A stretch of DNA of 64,000 nt. Source: Agrocybe praecox (Eukaryota > Basidiomycota > Agaricomycetes > Agaricales > Agrocybaceae). The first letter of the stretch is position 1, and each line of letters opens with the position of its first letter. The notes beneath the pieces were generated by a model, which was not told the DNA's origin, searched no databases, and saw only the letters and a list, made by a program, of their open reading frames with translations. The stretch spans positions 1,178,001 to 1,242,000 of the forward strand of contig OZ024841.1 in the NCBI GenBank assembly GCA_964017145.1, written 5' to 3'. Shown here piece after piece: positions 35,667-47,737 of this stretch. Both the position numbers and the translations under genes were made by a program.

Positions 35667-36440
35667 ATTGCCAGTTTTAGGTGATGCATCCACAGCGGTA
35701 ACTACCCAACTCCCTAATTGTATGTATCAAGCCATCCGACTGGCCGTCTGTGACTATATGTGACTATAGTCATGTGTCTGTTATTGATGGCATCAAATCT
35801 GATGCACATGACTTTTTGCTTGCCTCTATTTACATGTTTGGGCTCCACTCATATTTTTATATGGCCTCAAATACAAACAAATAATAAATAATGAAGTCAG
35901 CAGGCAGGGGCAGGCAGGATACAAAGCAAACAAGCCTTTTTGAGTGATGTAACATCCAAACAACCCAATAAGGCAAGAGGACTTTGGACTTTGAGATTTT
36001 GAGATAAAGTCCTCTTGATGCATGATAGATGGGGCCAATATATGACCAAATAAGATCAAATCTATTTTTAGATTTGATATATTTATAGACTTGGTCTATT
36101 TTTAAAACACTTTACGAATTTGCCAAACAAGATCATTCTATTTTTAGAACATCTGACAAATGTGATGAATCAAACAGGTCTATTTTTAGAACACTGTAAT
36201 AGAAATAGGTTTGGTGGCTGTGCATCACATGACATATCACATGACATATAGATCACATGCAGATCACATGCATATCACATGTATATCACATGCTTTTCAC
36301 ATGACTTCACCTCTATAGTCACTGTCAGTCACTCTGATACATGGTATTGGGAAGTTGGGTAACTACCGCTATGGATGCATCACCTAAAACTGGCAACTAC
36401 CCAAGATGTATGCATAGATCTGACAGTATTAGGTGTGAAA
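35667..36440. repeat. Small dispersed repeats upstream of the transposase gene
   Basis: 35,785-36,035 matches 6,660-6,895. 36,240-36,430 matches the sequence around 820-834 and 1264-1390 and, inverted, 35,125-35,153 with 35,667-35,720. CATATCACATG is tandemly reiterated at 36,240-36,305. The arrangement suggests one small element with inverted ends (35.1 and 36.4 kb) inserted upstream of the KDZ gene. Confidence 0.6.
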
Positions 36441-36510
36441 TTTTCATTACTATGCCCAAAACAGTGGAGCTCATCTGTTTCATCCTTCTACATTCTTTGT
36501 CAAACAACCT

Positions 36511-39500
36511 AATGGCACCCAGACAGTCAAAAAAACACCGGCAGGCTCGGAGGCGTGTCGAGCAAACAGATTTAGAAGCACAATCAGTTCTACGGGTCCG
36601 TCAAACAACATATGCCAGAAGGAATGGCAAGCAAACTTCGAAGACTGTGTTCCAACCTTTGTTCACACATGTAGAAAGGGCATCTGAGTCTGATTCAGAC
36701 TCAGATAATGATAATATTCACAACAACAACCATTCAAATGGTTTTGATAATGATGGTAACATGTCGGACGGTATGTCTTCCAACCTTGAAGACCCCCAAA
36801 TAGCTGAGAAATAGACGCGGAAGGTGCGAAAATGTTATTTGATGAGTGGGCGCCTATTAACTAATTTTAGACACAACATCATTATATTCGGGAATTTGTG
36901 GACCGAATTGACGATCTGTTACTTGGATTACTGAGTCGTGAATCACAGACAAAGGAAGATTTTACCTGTGGCAAATGTACGAACGGAAATACCGCAGTCT
37001 GGCGTTGCAAGGACTGTAGCTTAGGAAGTGTGATGTGTCGTGAGTGTATGCGCCATGCTCACTGTGAAAATCCCTTTCACAAGATTCAGTGCTGGTCTGG
37101 TGGACACTTTTGCCCTGCAGAGTTATGGGAAGTTGGAACATATCTACTGGTAAAACATCAAAAAGACAAAGCTGTCTGTGCCAGCCTGCAGCTCAATATG
37201 ATCTACTTGGAGGAGCAGGAAAAGACAAAAGACACAATAGAGCAGGAACAGCTGCGGGCAATATATGCAGATCAAGTAGGCGGCGGGGCAGGCGGCGCCA
37301 TGGATGTTGACGACACTGACGATATTATACCAACAACGGCAACATATACTCCTCAAGATATTTTGAATGAACCGGACCAACAAACATTTGATGACAGAGA
37401 TGAGGCATTTGACCAATATCTGGAGAAACTTCATCTCGCCAACCAGTTGAAAAACAACATCATACCAGTAACAGAGGACAATGGCGCCGCCGAGAGCGCC
37501 CCCCCTCAACCCGCAGGCGCTACAAATGTAATGGAAGATGGGGATGATACCTTTGATCATGCAGATGAAGCTGTACAAGCACTTCCACAATACTTAGGAC
37601 CAGAAACAAATGCTGTGGACGAACTTGATCAAGTTCTTCATGAAGATAGTCAACGTGGTAAACGACCCACACGCAATATGTTTTATAACAGATATGTTCG
37701 TGTTGTGCATACCAATGGTCTACACAATCTTGCCATGGAGAGAGACAACTGCCAATCGACCTCCTATATAACCACTTGGTTCCCTCCAGTTTCCAACAAG
37801 TGAAAACCATTTTCACGACCCATGTTCTTGATTATTATTGCCTTAGCAATCTTGAACTAAAGGCCTCTGCTTATCACTTTTACAATCTCTTGCACCGCCA
37901 AACAGTGCCGATGGCACCGGCGCAAGTGTTGGACCTTTATTCAGTATTCAGAAGGATGACACGACTGTGGCGTTGGATGAAAAAGCTTAAATGGGCGGGA
38001 TATGGATGTCATGGCAAAGATGTAGCACATGTGCAAGACGGTAAACTAGCAATTTTCTGTGTGGCATGTCCCCAGACAGATGCAAAAAACAAGAATGTTG
38101 CTGATAATTGGCAAGAAGATGAACATGCATGGGTTTACAAACACGTTCTTGTGGCTGATGGAAATTTCAAGGCGGACCATGTAAAAGCCAAATCACCTTC
38201 GCAAGATGTATGGCTTTCAGAAGGGTCTGGAATGGACCCTAAATGTTCAAAATATTGGGCATTTTTAAAGACTGCTCTTGAACGCTTCACAGTAAGTTAC
38301 CATATTATAAAGCGCCGCAGCTTGTGGGGCAGTGGGCACCGCAGTATTGATGTTATTGTCCACAGAAAGCACCATGTGAAAATACCTTTCGAGCAATTAT
38401 GAATGCTCTGCTTGCATCCAAGGTTTGCGATGTAACAGGAAAGGTAGCTATGGCTTGCGCTCGACATGGATGCTACTGCCCTGGCTCCCTCGTTGATCTA
38501 TATCATGGTGAACAACAAAAGAATGTCGACTTTGCACTTCTTGAAGCGATTAAAAATGACCATCCACAGCAAGGAGTTTTGCTTATATACGACAGCGCTT
38601 GCCAATATTTTGTGCATCTTATGGAACACATTGGAGCGAAGTTACCAGAAGGCTTAACAGTTGAAAGTGCAATCAGTCTCTTTCATGTACATGCTCACAA
38701 GGACGAATGCTTCTTTCGGTTTGCAACAAGTTTCATTCAAGGCGCCGCCATATGTGATGGTGAAATATTGGAGTCACTATGGTCTATTCTTAATGCTATC
38801 TCACACTCTGCACGAACAGCAACCTTGGCACATCGTGCTGAAATGCTGGATGACCATGCCTGTGATTCAAACCACAAGAAGATCCTTGCAATGATAATTA
38901 CCCTTTGCAAAAAATTCAAAAATGCAGACCTCACTTGCCAGAAGTGGAATGAGGATTATGAGAAGCAGTCCAACACAGTCAGTGAAGAAATCCTTACAGA
39001 ATGGCGGCGTGAGGTTGTACATGCTGAGAATACCAGGCACGTCAATCCCGCAGCAATGGATATCTACATGGCCAGGGTTGTAAGCGCTGGTGCGCCGCAA
39101 GAGGCGCTGATTCCTACCGATGCCTCTACCAACGCTGTTGAAGCATATTTTGACCTTGTTATTGTTGTGGAGAGAACTCAGTAAGTCACACAAAACTATA
39201 TTCAATAATGTTATGCTAAGTTTTGTTAGGGCGGAAATCAAATTGTCAAACCGTCTATATACAAAACAACCAAGAGAGGAGTTATGACACAAGATAGAGG
39301 CAACCCGCTTAACATTGCAAGGCTTGCTCCTGAAACTAGCCCAATTGCAGGAACAAGCAGGTATCACCGAGATTCACACAACAGCGGACACAAATGCGGC
39401 AAATGATTTCATCTTTCAGTGGGAAGATGTCGCCGATGAGAGCGGCGCCGAGGACGATAATGCTGATTCCTCTAACAGCAATCCAGGTTTACAGATGCCC

Positions 39501-40341
39501 ATTTTTGAAGACGTTACATATCCTGAAAATCGAAGACTTATTATCCCGTCAAATTTGAATGCTGATGCTAGGTTGGCAAAACATGAGCTTTGTACTAGGC
39601 AGAAGCAGGCATCTAGTGAGCTCAACCATCTTAGGGATTTAATTGCGGAAAAGTCCTTTCAATATACCGGCGTTATTCGCATTGGACGGAAACATATGAA
39701 ACTGCGATCTCGCAACTTAATTCGACAAATTAATCACCAGATTGCTATTCACTCCTCCGTGTACAATATGTGCCGCAGCAAAATGATTATGTTGGGCACC
39801 GACACATCCTTAATGGAAGACAAATTCAGAGTCCTCACCAAGGATGACATCAAATCAAGTACAGCACTCCTCGACCCTAACACTCCTGGTTCAACCCAAA
39901 TACAACTATCATGGATATGGCAGAGTGTACAGACTCGTATTCTTCCTTCGCGAGCGCTGGCAGACGCGCCGCAAGGCGATGAAGAGATTCAAGACCCCGC
40001 AACTGTTATGGAATGTAAGTTATTCTTCAATGTAATGACTCCTGAATATGACCTAACAAGAGGTAGTCAAGCATGTTCATTGGCTGCGCGTGCGGGCTCA
40101 AGCAGATAGATGGCGAGAAGAGCGACTCTTGCTTACATATGAAATGCAATGGACAGTACGCTCCTTTTTGAACAAGAGTCGGACATGGAAGAGATATGCG
40201 GCGGAGGGCGCCACTGGCAGCGCCACTCATCCAGGAGGACTTGCATACGCTGATCGCCAAGCTACCATGTGGCGTGCACTTGCCATATTATCCAATCGGG
40301 AGTTCCAGTCCACCAATAAGAATTATGTATCACCTTTGTAA
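36511..40341 (+). pseudogene. KDZ transposase with CxC2 cysteine cluster
   Basis: MAPRQSKKHRQARRR starts a basic N-terminus. The next segment (36,890-37,160) is a CxC2 module: CGKC...WRCKDCSLGSVMCRECMRHAH followed by PFHKIQCWSGGHF. The transposase core then follows with its acidic residues: VADGNFKADHV (about 38,150), VLLIYDSACQYF (about 38,590) and GEILESLW (about 38,760), with FHVHAHKDECFFRF between the last two. Introns are 38,292-38,365 and 40,015-40,066, plus one starting at 39,182. The C-terminus (FKHVHWLR, ADRWREE, ADRQATMWRALA) is typical of the family. Lesions are the stop and disrupted junction near 36,812-36,871, a frameshift near 37,740 and TGA near 39,285 (fits CGA). KDZ transposases mobilise large DNA elements by a DDE-type mechanism. 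This copy is inactive as read. Confidence 0.9.
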
Positions 40342-40448
40342 TAAGTATATCAAATTGATCACATATAATAAACTTTTTTTTTTGTGGCACATTCCCACAT
40401 CTCACATCTCTTTGCTTCCTGTGTTACTTTGTCCTTTGTCTGTTTAAA

Positions 40449-42259
40449 ATGCCTCGCAAGCGTGTTCTTCGACCCTTTACACCATTTAATTTGCAGCACC
40501 AAAGTGGAATAGGCGATGAAGAAACATATCAAGATGTGCAAGATTCCATCTACTACTGTAAAGCACGTTGTCGTTCCATTGTTGCAGCTATTCTATTGGC
40601 TGCACCAGAAAATTGCAAGTGGATGCAACTATATCTACAAAGCGAGCTTGTACGTTATATTTTAATCTTGGGGCATACATAAAATTAACATCTTGAAGTA
40701 TGTGATTACCTCATTTATAGGGATCATGACTGCAGTGTCACGAGTTGTCAATATACCGCTTGTTATTCGCTCCCTGGTTGATGGGTTATTGATGTTACAA
40801 GAGGAATGTTTGCCTGTGCCTTTTGAAGCAGACTTTATCCAGATGATTGAAGCTGGAACTGGAGAAGGCTTTGGGAAGGTGGTCCATAATTTTCACCTAC
40901 AATGGTGGACTGCAGCAAGGCAACCCAGTAAAAGTTGGTTGCTCACTTTCGAAAATATTTTTGAAGGAACATTACGAGAAGGAACTTCAAGAAGAACAAC
41001 AGCCCAAGATACCTATCTATATAGTTCCCAATCCCCAGATCGCCAGTGGAACATCTTCACGCACCGCTTCCGGTGCCATTGGGAGGGCCGCCTTTTCGAG
41101 GAACCCATACCAAATCATGGCAGCAAACTCAACCCAGCAGCTTCAGGATTTGTATAACTTGGTTAATGGGTATCGCCGTCTAAGCGAAGGAAAGGTTCAG
41201 ATCACCGCTCGCCGCACCGATACATTATATCTGCTGCTGGATGCCATTATGCATAAGGAAACAGTTGACACACCAGTACCTGGGCCTATTCCTAAAGGAC
41301 AGAAAGGGACCGTTGCGTTGGCCATTGCGCAAAAGAGCAAAGGCCTGTTGAATGCTGGAAAGGCTCAAATCCTGGCAAAACAGCAATGGTCTTATGGCAC
41401 CTTCTTGACGAAACCGGATGTGCTTGCCTTGGTTCATAAACCACTTCAAGAATTGCATACGGGTTACAATACAACACATGAATGGGAAACAATGTCTGGT
41501 ATCGACACAGTTGGTGGACAACCAAATGACATTCAGTCAAACATGAATGACGGCACCGCCAATTGCGCTGCCAGCGCCAGCGCCTCCATTCCTGACAACA
41601 ATATTCCTGCCCGAAGTGCTAAGTTTCACCCAAATAGGTCTTTGCTTAAATTGCCCAGTGATGTTAATGCTAGGGTAAACTATTTATCAAGACATCCAGA
41701 ACAGCGAGAGAAAATGGATAAACTCTGGATTTAAAACAACACACTATGGGACGCAAACAGGGTATATATTGGAGTGGCGGGTTCCAAGAGTGTCAGCACA
41801 TCCAATCAACACACTCCATCCCCTGACAGCGCCGCACATGGTGCCACTCCCAAAATTTCAGCACCTACTCTGACGTCCCTCAATAGCCCACAGCCCCACC
41901 CATCGATAGGTTTAGCAGCACTTTATAATGACGACGACAGCGATATCGATTCTTGCAAGACAAATGACACCTCACCATTGCAATCCGTACATGAAGACAT
42001 TGTCATGTCTCTTGCTGACATGTTCAGTGACCATAGCAGTGATGATGTCAGTCTTTTGTCTGATGATGACCAGAATGGAATTGGAGGTGATAGGGATGAT
42101 GGCATATTATCAGCTCGAAGTATACAGGTTCCAACATGCGCTGCTCAGAGCGCCGCCATTCATCAACCTTACACTGCTGCAGATTTTAGTTTTGTTCCTG
42201 ATGATGCATTCGAAAAGGAAAATCTCCATTCTCATTCTAGTTACTCAGACAGTGAATGA
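40449..42259 (+). CDS. Unknown cargo protein of the KDZ element
   Basis: Starts MPRKRVLRPFTPFNLQ at 40,449, 108 bp after the transposase ends and on the same strand. Exon 1 ends near 40,649 before a GTACGT donor; an acceptor TTTATAG at 40,720 is plausible, though the frame needs one base. The centre reads RVVNIPLVIRSLVDGLLML and, after a frame change near 40,900, LYNLVNGYRRLSEGKVQITA, AKQQWSYGTFLTKPDVLALV and LSRHPEQREKMDKLWI. TAA at 41,732 is followed by further open sequence to 42,259, a Ser/Asp-rich tail. Splicing could bypass the problem points. I do not recognise the family. Its place next to the transposase suggests a role with the element. Confidence 0.5.
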
Positions 42260-42776
42260 TATATGTATAGCAGTATATATAAATGACTCCCATTTTCTTT
42301 CATATCAATTATGGTGTGTGAGCTGGCGCACTTATCATAATCATTTTTAGATACACAAAGCCTTTTAAAATTCTGTTAGGGCTTGGTTGAATTTTCACAT
42401 CTAACTGTGAACCGCCTTTAAAATAAGTAACTGTGCCCCTATCCTATTGTGCTTTTCATGCACCTGTCAAGTTTCCTCATTTGCGTAGCGGAGAGGAAAG
42501 CGGTGCCAATACCGTGTCCACAATGAGCAGTGTTTTTGTGCTTTTATCCCCATTTGGCTACATATCCGTGAATTATCACTACTAATTTGATTGGCAGCGA
42601 AGCACACGGTGATACAACCGGTGTTCGGCTGTGACTGAACTTTAACCAAGTATCTATCCTACTTAATTTTCGGCATAATAAACACGTTTATTATTAAGTC
42701 TACATAGGTACAGAGCGAGGATAGCTACATGTTTGGCTGGGGGAAACCATTCTATGAACCCTAGGACGAACCTTAC
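42260..42776. other. No recognised feature
   Basis: AT-balanced sequence between the last cargo gene and a solo LTR. I see no coding frame or repeat with a partner in the window. Confidence 0.4.
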
Positions 42777-43240
42777 TGTCAGGGCAACACTAAGATCAGT
42801 GTGACAAGGCCACCAACAAAGACAAAGCAAGAGAGAGAGAGAGAGAGATGAAGAGAGAGAGAGACACTCAATGGTTCTAAGAGATCACACCAATGATAGT
42901 GGATATCCTAAGAGATTGAAGCTGGGGCTACAGCTACATACATGTCCAGTATATATACCCTACAGCTATTCTAGAATATTCCTCCATGACATCATAGAAA
43001 GGAATGATGAATAAGGCAATGACATCATAAAGAAAGTAAAAGAATGATGTGGAATGATGTAGAATGGATGAGGCTATGCTCATGGGAAATTAAAGTGATA
43101 AGTATCTAATCAAATGATAATCAAGAGATAATCAAGAGATAATCAAAGATATGAAACAGATAAGATATCTACACATCTACAAAAGGGAAAAATGCGAAAT
43201 AAATATAGAAAAATAAGGAAAAATAGGGGAAACCCTGACA
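42777..43240 (-). mobile_element. Solo LTR of the Gypsy-1 family inside the KDZ element
   Basis: 464 bp, TGTCAGGGCAAC...GAAACCCTGACA, with a perfect 5-bp duplication CTTAC (42,772-42,776 and 43,241-43,245). It closely resembles the solo LTR at 35,154 (shared GATGAAGAGAGAGAG tract and CATGTCCAGTATATATACC), so the two form a subfamily. Confidence 0.93.
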
Positions 43241-43245
43241 CTTAC

Positions 43246-44067
43246 GAATGCTAGAATTAGTTATAGTAGTTCCTCGGAAATGCGTGGAACGCTTTACCAG
43301 CAATGCAGCAGGATCGAAGACTCCTAGGATAATATTCAACCATCAGGAATGTAAGCTAGAGCCTGCTGATAATAAGCTTAACGGCGCTATAGCCACTTAT
43401 TATTACGCAGTGCGCAATGCGTCCACATCTACCTAATATGGAAACGGAAAGTTCCCACCATATGAAAGTACATGTAAACTACTGCCAACATTCCTAGGAA
43501 CGCTAACTCAAGGCGGTAGGACTGATCCTAGCATTAACAAAGTACATTACTGGTCCCTGAGAACATAGTGGGCACTATGCAAACGACGAGACAAGCACTA
43601 GTAATGTCAATTAGGACTTGCCGACGTCTGCTCGAGTCAGATCGCTGATAAACCTAAAAGGAGAAGTTCCTAGGAATGCTTACACATGGTCTTAAGACCC
43701 TCGGATATGCGCAGTTACCTTAAACGGCAGTTGTGGAGCCGAGGATTGTAGATCCATACGATAACACGGTACTCCAATGCTTCGGATCCTACGACGTCGA
43801 TCAATGATCGTCGGCTAATGCGAATAAGCGCCCTCGGAGCGTCATGCTCGAGTCAGCGACTTGCCCAACCATACGAACCCTTCCGAGGGTACACAAAAAC
43901 ATGCATGGTACCTACTGGTTGCTTATGCATCAAGTGGAGCAACCTAGCGTTAACCAATAATATTATTTCCTGTATTTTCCGAAACCTAGCAGTATATAAG
44001 CAGCCTGTAAATTACCGTAGCACCCCAGATAAACTAGAACCCAGTTGTCCACATTTGAGGAACGCGC
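43246..44067. repeat. Unassigned repeat-like DNA rich in CCTAGGA motifs
   Basis: Contains several TTCCTAGGAA/TTCCTCGGAA/CTCCTAGGAT variants. Similar motifs occur at 50,450-51,000, just past the Gypsy-2 insertion. The two were probably one continuous element, possibly a long Copia LTR or its internal part, before Gypsy-2 inserted at 44,067/50,440. Confidence 0.4.
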
Positions 44068-44277
44068 TGTCAACGTGAAAAAGTTATTCACCTGGGTTTA
44101 CCGAAAGAGATGATCTTTGGGATATTCCAGTTAGTTCGGGAGGTCCTAACTACACTCTATAATCTCGAAAATATGAGATATATGACAACTGTTCTGAGTT
44201 GAAGGGAAAGTACAAGTTAACGTAGACAGTGATATTAACAACTCTGACTACGTAACGATGGATTTGGTAACGTAATT
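44068..44277 (-). repeat. Gypsy-2 LTR-end copy, left
   Basis: 210 bp, TGTCAACGTGAAAAAG...GGTAACGTAATT, duplicated without visible change at 47,528-47,737. On the minus strand it ends CGTTGACA, as expected for the 3' end of an LTR. Confidence 0.9.
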
Positions 44278-44431
44278 GAAGTGGTAATGCAATTTGAGAT
44301 TGGACAGTGTTATATGCAAAGTTGTGACGGAATGTTGAACTTCTGTGAGGTGGAATCTTGTTAGCTTTAATTGAGACTAAAGGTTACGTACTTGGATTGA
44401 GAAGACAGACTTCTTGCTTAAGTAATAACAA

Positions 44432-45145
44432 ATGGCAGTTGAGGACAGCATTCCAGAAACTTTTTCACATGAAAAAGTGAGGCAGGCCCCGCTTATTCCA
44501 GCAACGCCATCAACAACGCCGACTTCTCTAAATCCCTCCTCCTGGTTTCCCCCTCGCAGCATTTTTCATCATACTTCTAAAAGCACTCACCCTATGTTTG
44601 CTTATACTCGCCCGCCCCGCTTTTTGAGGAACGAATTCATAAATCAATGGCATGACACCAATCCAGTCTGTCTGCAGTGTGACCGCACCGACGTCATTGA
44701 AGAGGCTTACTTCTCAGGCGCAATCTTTCGTCTGGAGGCCAAATCCTTTCACGCTCTCAGTATTCCCACCATTTATATTGGGAAAAAGGTTATCCTCAAT
44801 GGCCATGAAGACAACAGCGTAGTCTATTTCGTCACTCGCCTACGTATCCGCAAAGGCGACATCAATTATATTCAAGCCACAGCATACAACATCAACCGCG
44901 TAGCCATTGAAGATCATCCAGAATGGCCATCATTTATCTTCAAAGTCAGGGGAGAATGCAACAAGATCGAAGTTGATGAAGAGACAAGGAAATGGATCAA
45001 GAACAGCGAAAAACACCTTCGCACTCCCCAAGTCACTTGTCTGTCCGCTTTTTTCTCTCTTCCTCATCTTATACTCGTTCTGATACAATACATTCGATCA
45101 CCTCCTAACTTCCCTCCTACTACCACATCCCTTGAACAAGTATAA
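44432..45145 (+). CDS. Unknown ORF, paralogue A, within Gypsy-2
   Basis: 237 codons from MAVEDSIPETFSHEKV. Pro/Thr-rich start, then a conserved-looking region: FRLEAKSFHALSIPTIYIGK, KVILNGHEDNSVVYFVTRLR, WPSFIFKVRGECNKIEV and a short C-terminus. The middle (residues about 95-185) aligns with paralogue B at 45,282-46,142: both have an I..K.I.IG/RCNNR-I-LNG/KG...VVYFV/VTYMV-..R-R..-G core and a WP.FI..V block. It is uninterrupted and opposite in strand to gag-pol. I know no family for it. Confidence 0.6.
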   Translation: MAVEDSIPETFSHEKVRQAPLIPATPSTTPTSLNPSSWFPPRSIFHHTSKSTHPMFAYTRPPRFLRNEFINQWHDTNPVCLQCDRTDVIEEAYFSGAIFRLEAKSFHALSIPTIYIGKKVILNGHEDNSVVYFVTRLRIRKGDINYIQATAYNINRVAIEDHPEWPSFIFKVRGECNKIEVDEETRKWIKNSEKHLRTPQVTCLSAFFSLPHLILVLIQYIRSPPNFPPTTTSLEQV

Positions 45146-45281
45146 TGTATTGGAAGGCTGCGATGTATTTTTTTATGTATTTTTTTTAATTTTTATAAAT
45201 AAACACAAACCGCGCAATTTTTGACTGTGGAAAATAATCAAGCGTTAGCAGCCAATCAAAACCAAACAGTAAAGTTTTTTT

Positions 45282-46142
45282 TTGGAATTAACAACCAGGG
45301 CCACAAGCGAAACTGATTCCAATATAACCACCAAGACGATGAACATTCTTGACTCCTCTCAAACCCCTCTTCGCCCTCAAACTGCACTTTTTGTCAGTGA
45401 AAGCGATGCCGAAATTGCCAGAAAACGCTTTCCCTCCAGTGATAACTTAATGCAGCTATATGGACGCCAGATAGCTATGCCCCAATCCCACCACAGTCAA
45501 AACTATGCTGACAGCAAGCGAGAACGGATTTTCAGATGCCCTAAGCAGTACATTAATCATCTAGACATAGAGCGTGTTGAAGAAGAAACAGCATTTCTTG
45601 ACGTACCTTGGCGAATTGAAGCAATACATTATAAAGGAATCTCCATTCGCTGTAACAATCGAATAATTCTGAAAGGAATCACTAGTCACGACGTCACCTA
45701 CATGGTTCATCGAAGGCGAAACGACAATGGTATATTTGCCTGTATTGAAATCATTCCTGTTCAGCTGCGCAGAGATGGACCAGCATTTGATATGTATGGA
45801 TGGCCACCCTTTATTTTGGTTGTCGCGGCACACAAAACAACTTTACACCCAGTCAAGCTAATAATGTCAAAATACCGAGTATGGGAAAGCATCAAGGACG
45901 TAGGACAACAAGCCTTAACCTCAACACAGTCGAAAAAGGAACAAGAACAACCGGATCAACAAGGCTCGGATCACTTCCACATGCCAATCTATTCTGCGCT
46001 AGCTAATGACATAATTATTAACACGCAAACCCCATCATTCTTTTTCCATCCCCCAAACTCTTGTTCAAACCTTTATCCTCCTATACTTCTACCTCGTCTT
46101 TACCCAATTTTTCCACACTTGAATCATGTTGACAATAATTAA
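45282..46142 (+). CDS. Unknown ORF, paralogue B, within Gypsy-2
   Basis: 286 codons as read from 45,285; the first good internal ATG gives MNILDSSQTPLRPQTALFVS. The region GISIRCNNRIILKGI, VTYMVHRRRNDNGIFACIEI and GWPPFILVVAAHKTTLHPV parallels paralogue A. Upstream comes YADSKRERIFRCPKQYINHL. The C-terminus is Pro/Phe-rich. 136 bp separate it from A, in the same orientation, so the pair arose by tandem duplication and divergence. It is preceded by an A/T-rich spacer with a T-run at 45,168-45,200. Confidence 0.6.
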   Translation: MELTTRATSETDSNITTKTMNILDSSQTPLRPQTALFVSESDAEIARKRFPSSDNLMQLYGRQIAMPQSHHSQNYADSKRERIFRCPKQYINHLDIERVEEETAFLDVPWRIEAIHYKGISIRCNNRIILKGITSHDVTYMVHRRRNDNGIFACIEIIPVQLRRDGPAFDMYGWPPFILVVAAHKTTLHPVKLIMSKYRVWESIKDVGQQALTSTQSKKEQEQPDQQGSDHFHMPIYSALANDIIINTQTPSFFFHPPNSCSNLYPPILLPRLYPIFPHLNHVDNN

Positions 46143-46399
46143 ACATCTAATTACCATGATTTGCGTACAACTATTATGTTTATTTTTAAATTCATTTCTT
46201 CGACATACATATATTTACTCTTCTTAGTATGCTAGAGGCATAAGTAGTATTAGAGTAGATTTTATTTTTTTTATTTGTATTTGTTGTTTATTTATCATTA
46301 TCTTGGACTCATATCTATTTGGTACTGTGTTACATGCTTGAGTTCCTTGCTTAAACAACTAGTTGCAACTGAGGGCAGTTGAAATCTGTTCCCCGCGGA

Positions 46400-46900
46400 T
46401 GTCAGACATGCTTTTTGTTTGATATAAAACCAGTATGTTTAAAGCAAGAACATATACATGTATAACACAGAAATTATATTTTATCATGAAACACTATCTT
46501 TCCTTGTTGTTATAGTAATAGTTGTCTTGACGCGTTGGCATAGTGCTATTCCTGCCTTTGCATAGCGATACACTGTTTCAACAAGTTATGCACAGCTTTA
46601 GCACTCTTTGTAACCATACACACAGCCCTGTGTAACCTTGTGAACCATCACACCATCGTTATAGTAGCGCATAGCAGTTCTGTATGCTAATTACTTAAAA
46701 AGAGTATATAGCTCCCGCATTCTACTTGTTTCAAAGTCATAGAAACAATTGGGGCTGTGCTCAAGAAAAGTATAAAAGGGCACCAAAATTTGGAACAAAG
46801 AGAAAAGACATCTTATTTTTTCCCTTCTGATTTTATTACCAACTTAAACACTAGACTCTGTGTCTGTGTTCTTCTGCTTATATCTTCAAGTTGTATAGAA
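46400..46900 (+). promoter_or_regulatory. Gypsy-2 LTR U3/R region in inverted orientation
   Basis: Starts TGTCAGACATGC. The first 156 bp recur inverted at 50,284-50,439. It continues to TATAAAAGGGC (46,770), a strong TATA-like box, and a leader with CTAGACTCTGTGTC. At about 46,900 it is joined head-on to the gag coding end, so it cannot drive this gag. Confidence 0.7.
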
Positions 46901-47524
46901 TACAAGCTTGGAATATACACTATCTACTACCTGAAACACTGCTGTGACATGTTCGGAACAATACTCCAGAAGTGCTTTACATTTCTCGCCTTCATTAGTA
47001 ATATTGTAGCGTGTAAGAAGATGATTATAGTGACTAAGAAATCGTTCAACTTGAGTATATTTGCCTTTGAAAGTTCTTGGTGCTGAACGTGACCCTCGTA
47101 CAGGCATATTAGCTAACCCTGTTAAAGCAATTGTTGCCTGTGACATAGTGTTTGGAGATGTTGTTGTACGTTGAGTAATGTTTGGTATAGGTTGTATGAC
47201 AGGATTGGTAGAGCTTGGAGCTGTTGTAGCTGAAGTTATATTTGTAGATTGGACAAAAGGAGTTGCAGAAAGGCTAGATGTTGTTGTTGTTGAATTCAAC
47301 GTTGTAGGGGTGGATATAGTGTGCTCAGACGAGCTGGGTGTATGATTTCTGGATGAGCTAGGCTCTGTTTGAGGTGTATGTGATGTTATACCTTCGTCGT
47401 CAGAAAGGTTATAATGAGGATTGTTATCTCGGTATTCGTGGTTATCAGATACGTTCATAAAATGTAGGATATGTGAATTTGATAGTGTAGTTATAAAAGA
47501 AACCTCCCTCGCGGTGGGCTCCAA
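46886..47524 (-). pseudogene. Gypsy-2 gag N-terminal fragment
   Basis: Starts at 47,524, four bases inside the 47,528 LTR end, and encodes a Ser/Thr/Asn-rich head and then GSRSAPRTFKGKYTQVERFL, SHYNHLLTRYNITNEGEKCK and ALLEYCSEHV. This is the conserved capsid start of a Gypsy family common in Agaricomycetes. It ends at the rearrangement joint near 46,900, so the rest of gag is missing. Confidence 0.8.
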
Positions 47525-47527
47525 TTA

Positions 47528-47737
47528 TGTCAACGTGAAAAAGTTATTCACCTGGGTTTACCGAAAGAGATGATCTTTGGGATATTCCAGTTAGTTCGGG
47601 AGGTCCTAACTACACTCTATAATCTCGAAAATATGAGATATATGACAACTGTTCTGAGTTGAAGGGAAAGTACAAGTTAACGTAGACAGTGATATTAACA
47701 ACTCTGACTACGTAACGATGGATTTGGTAACGTAATT
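47528..47737 (-). repeat. Gypsy-2 LTR-end copy, right
   Basis: Identical by eye to 44,068-44,277. It lies directly before gag on the minus strand, as a 5' LTR end should, with TTGGAGCCCACCGCGAGG after it as a possible primer-binding site. On its other side it is fused to truncated integrase coding. Confidence 0.9.

Noticed and set aside
46757..47086. Plus-strand 109-codon ORF
   Set aside because: It overlaps the inverted LTR region and is antisense to the conserved gag fragment.
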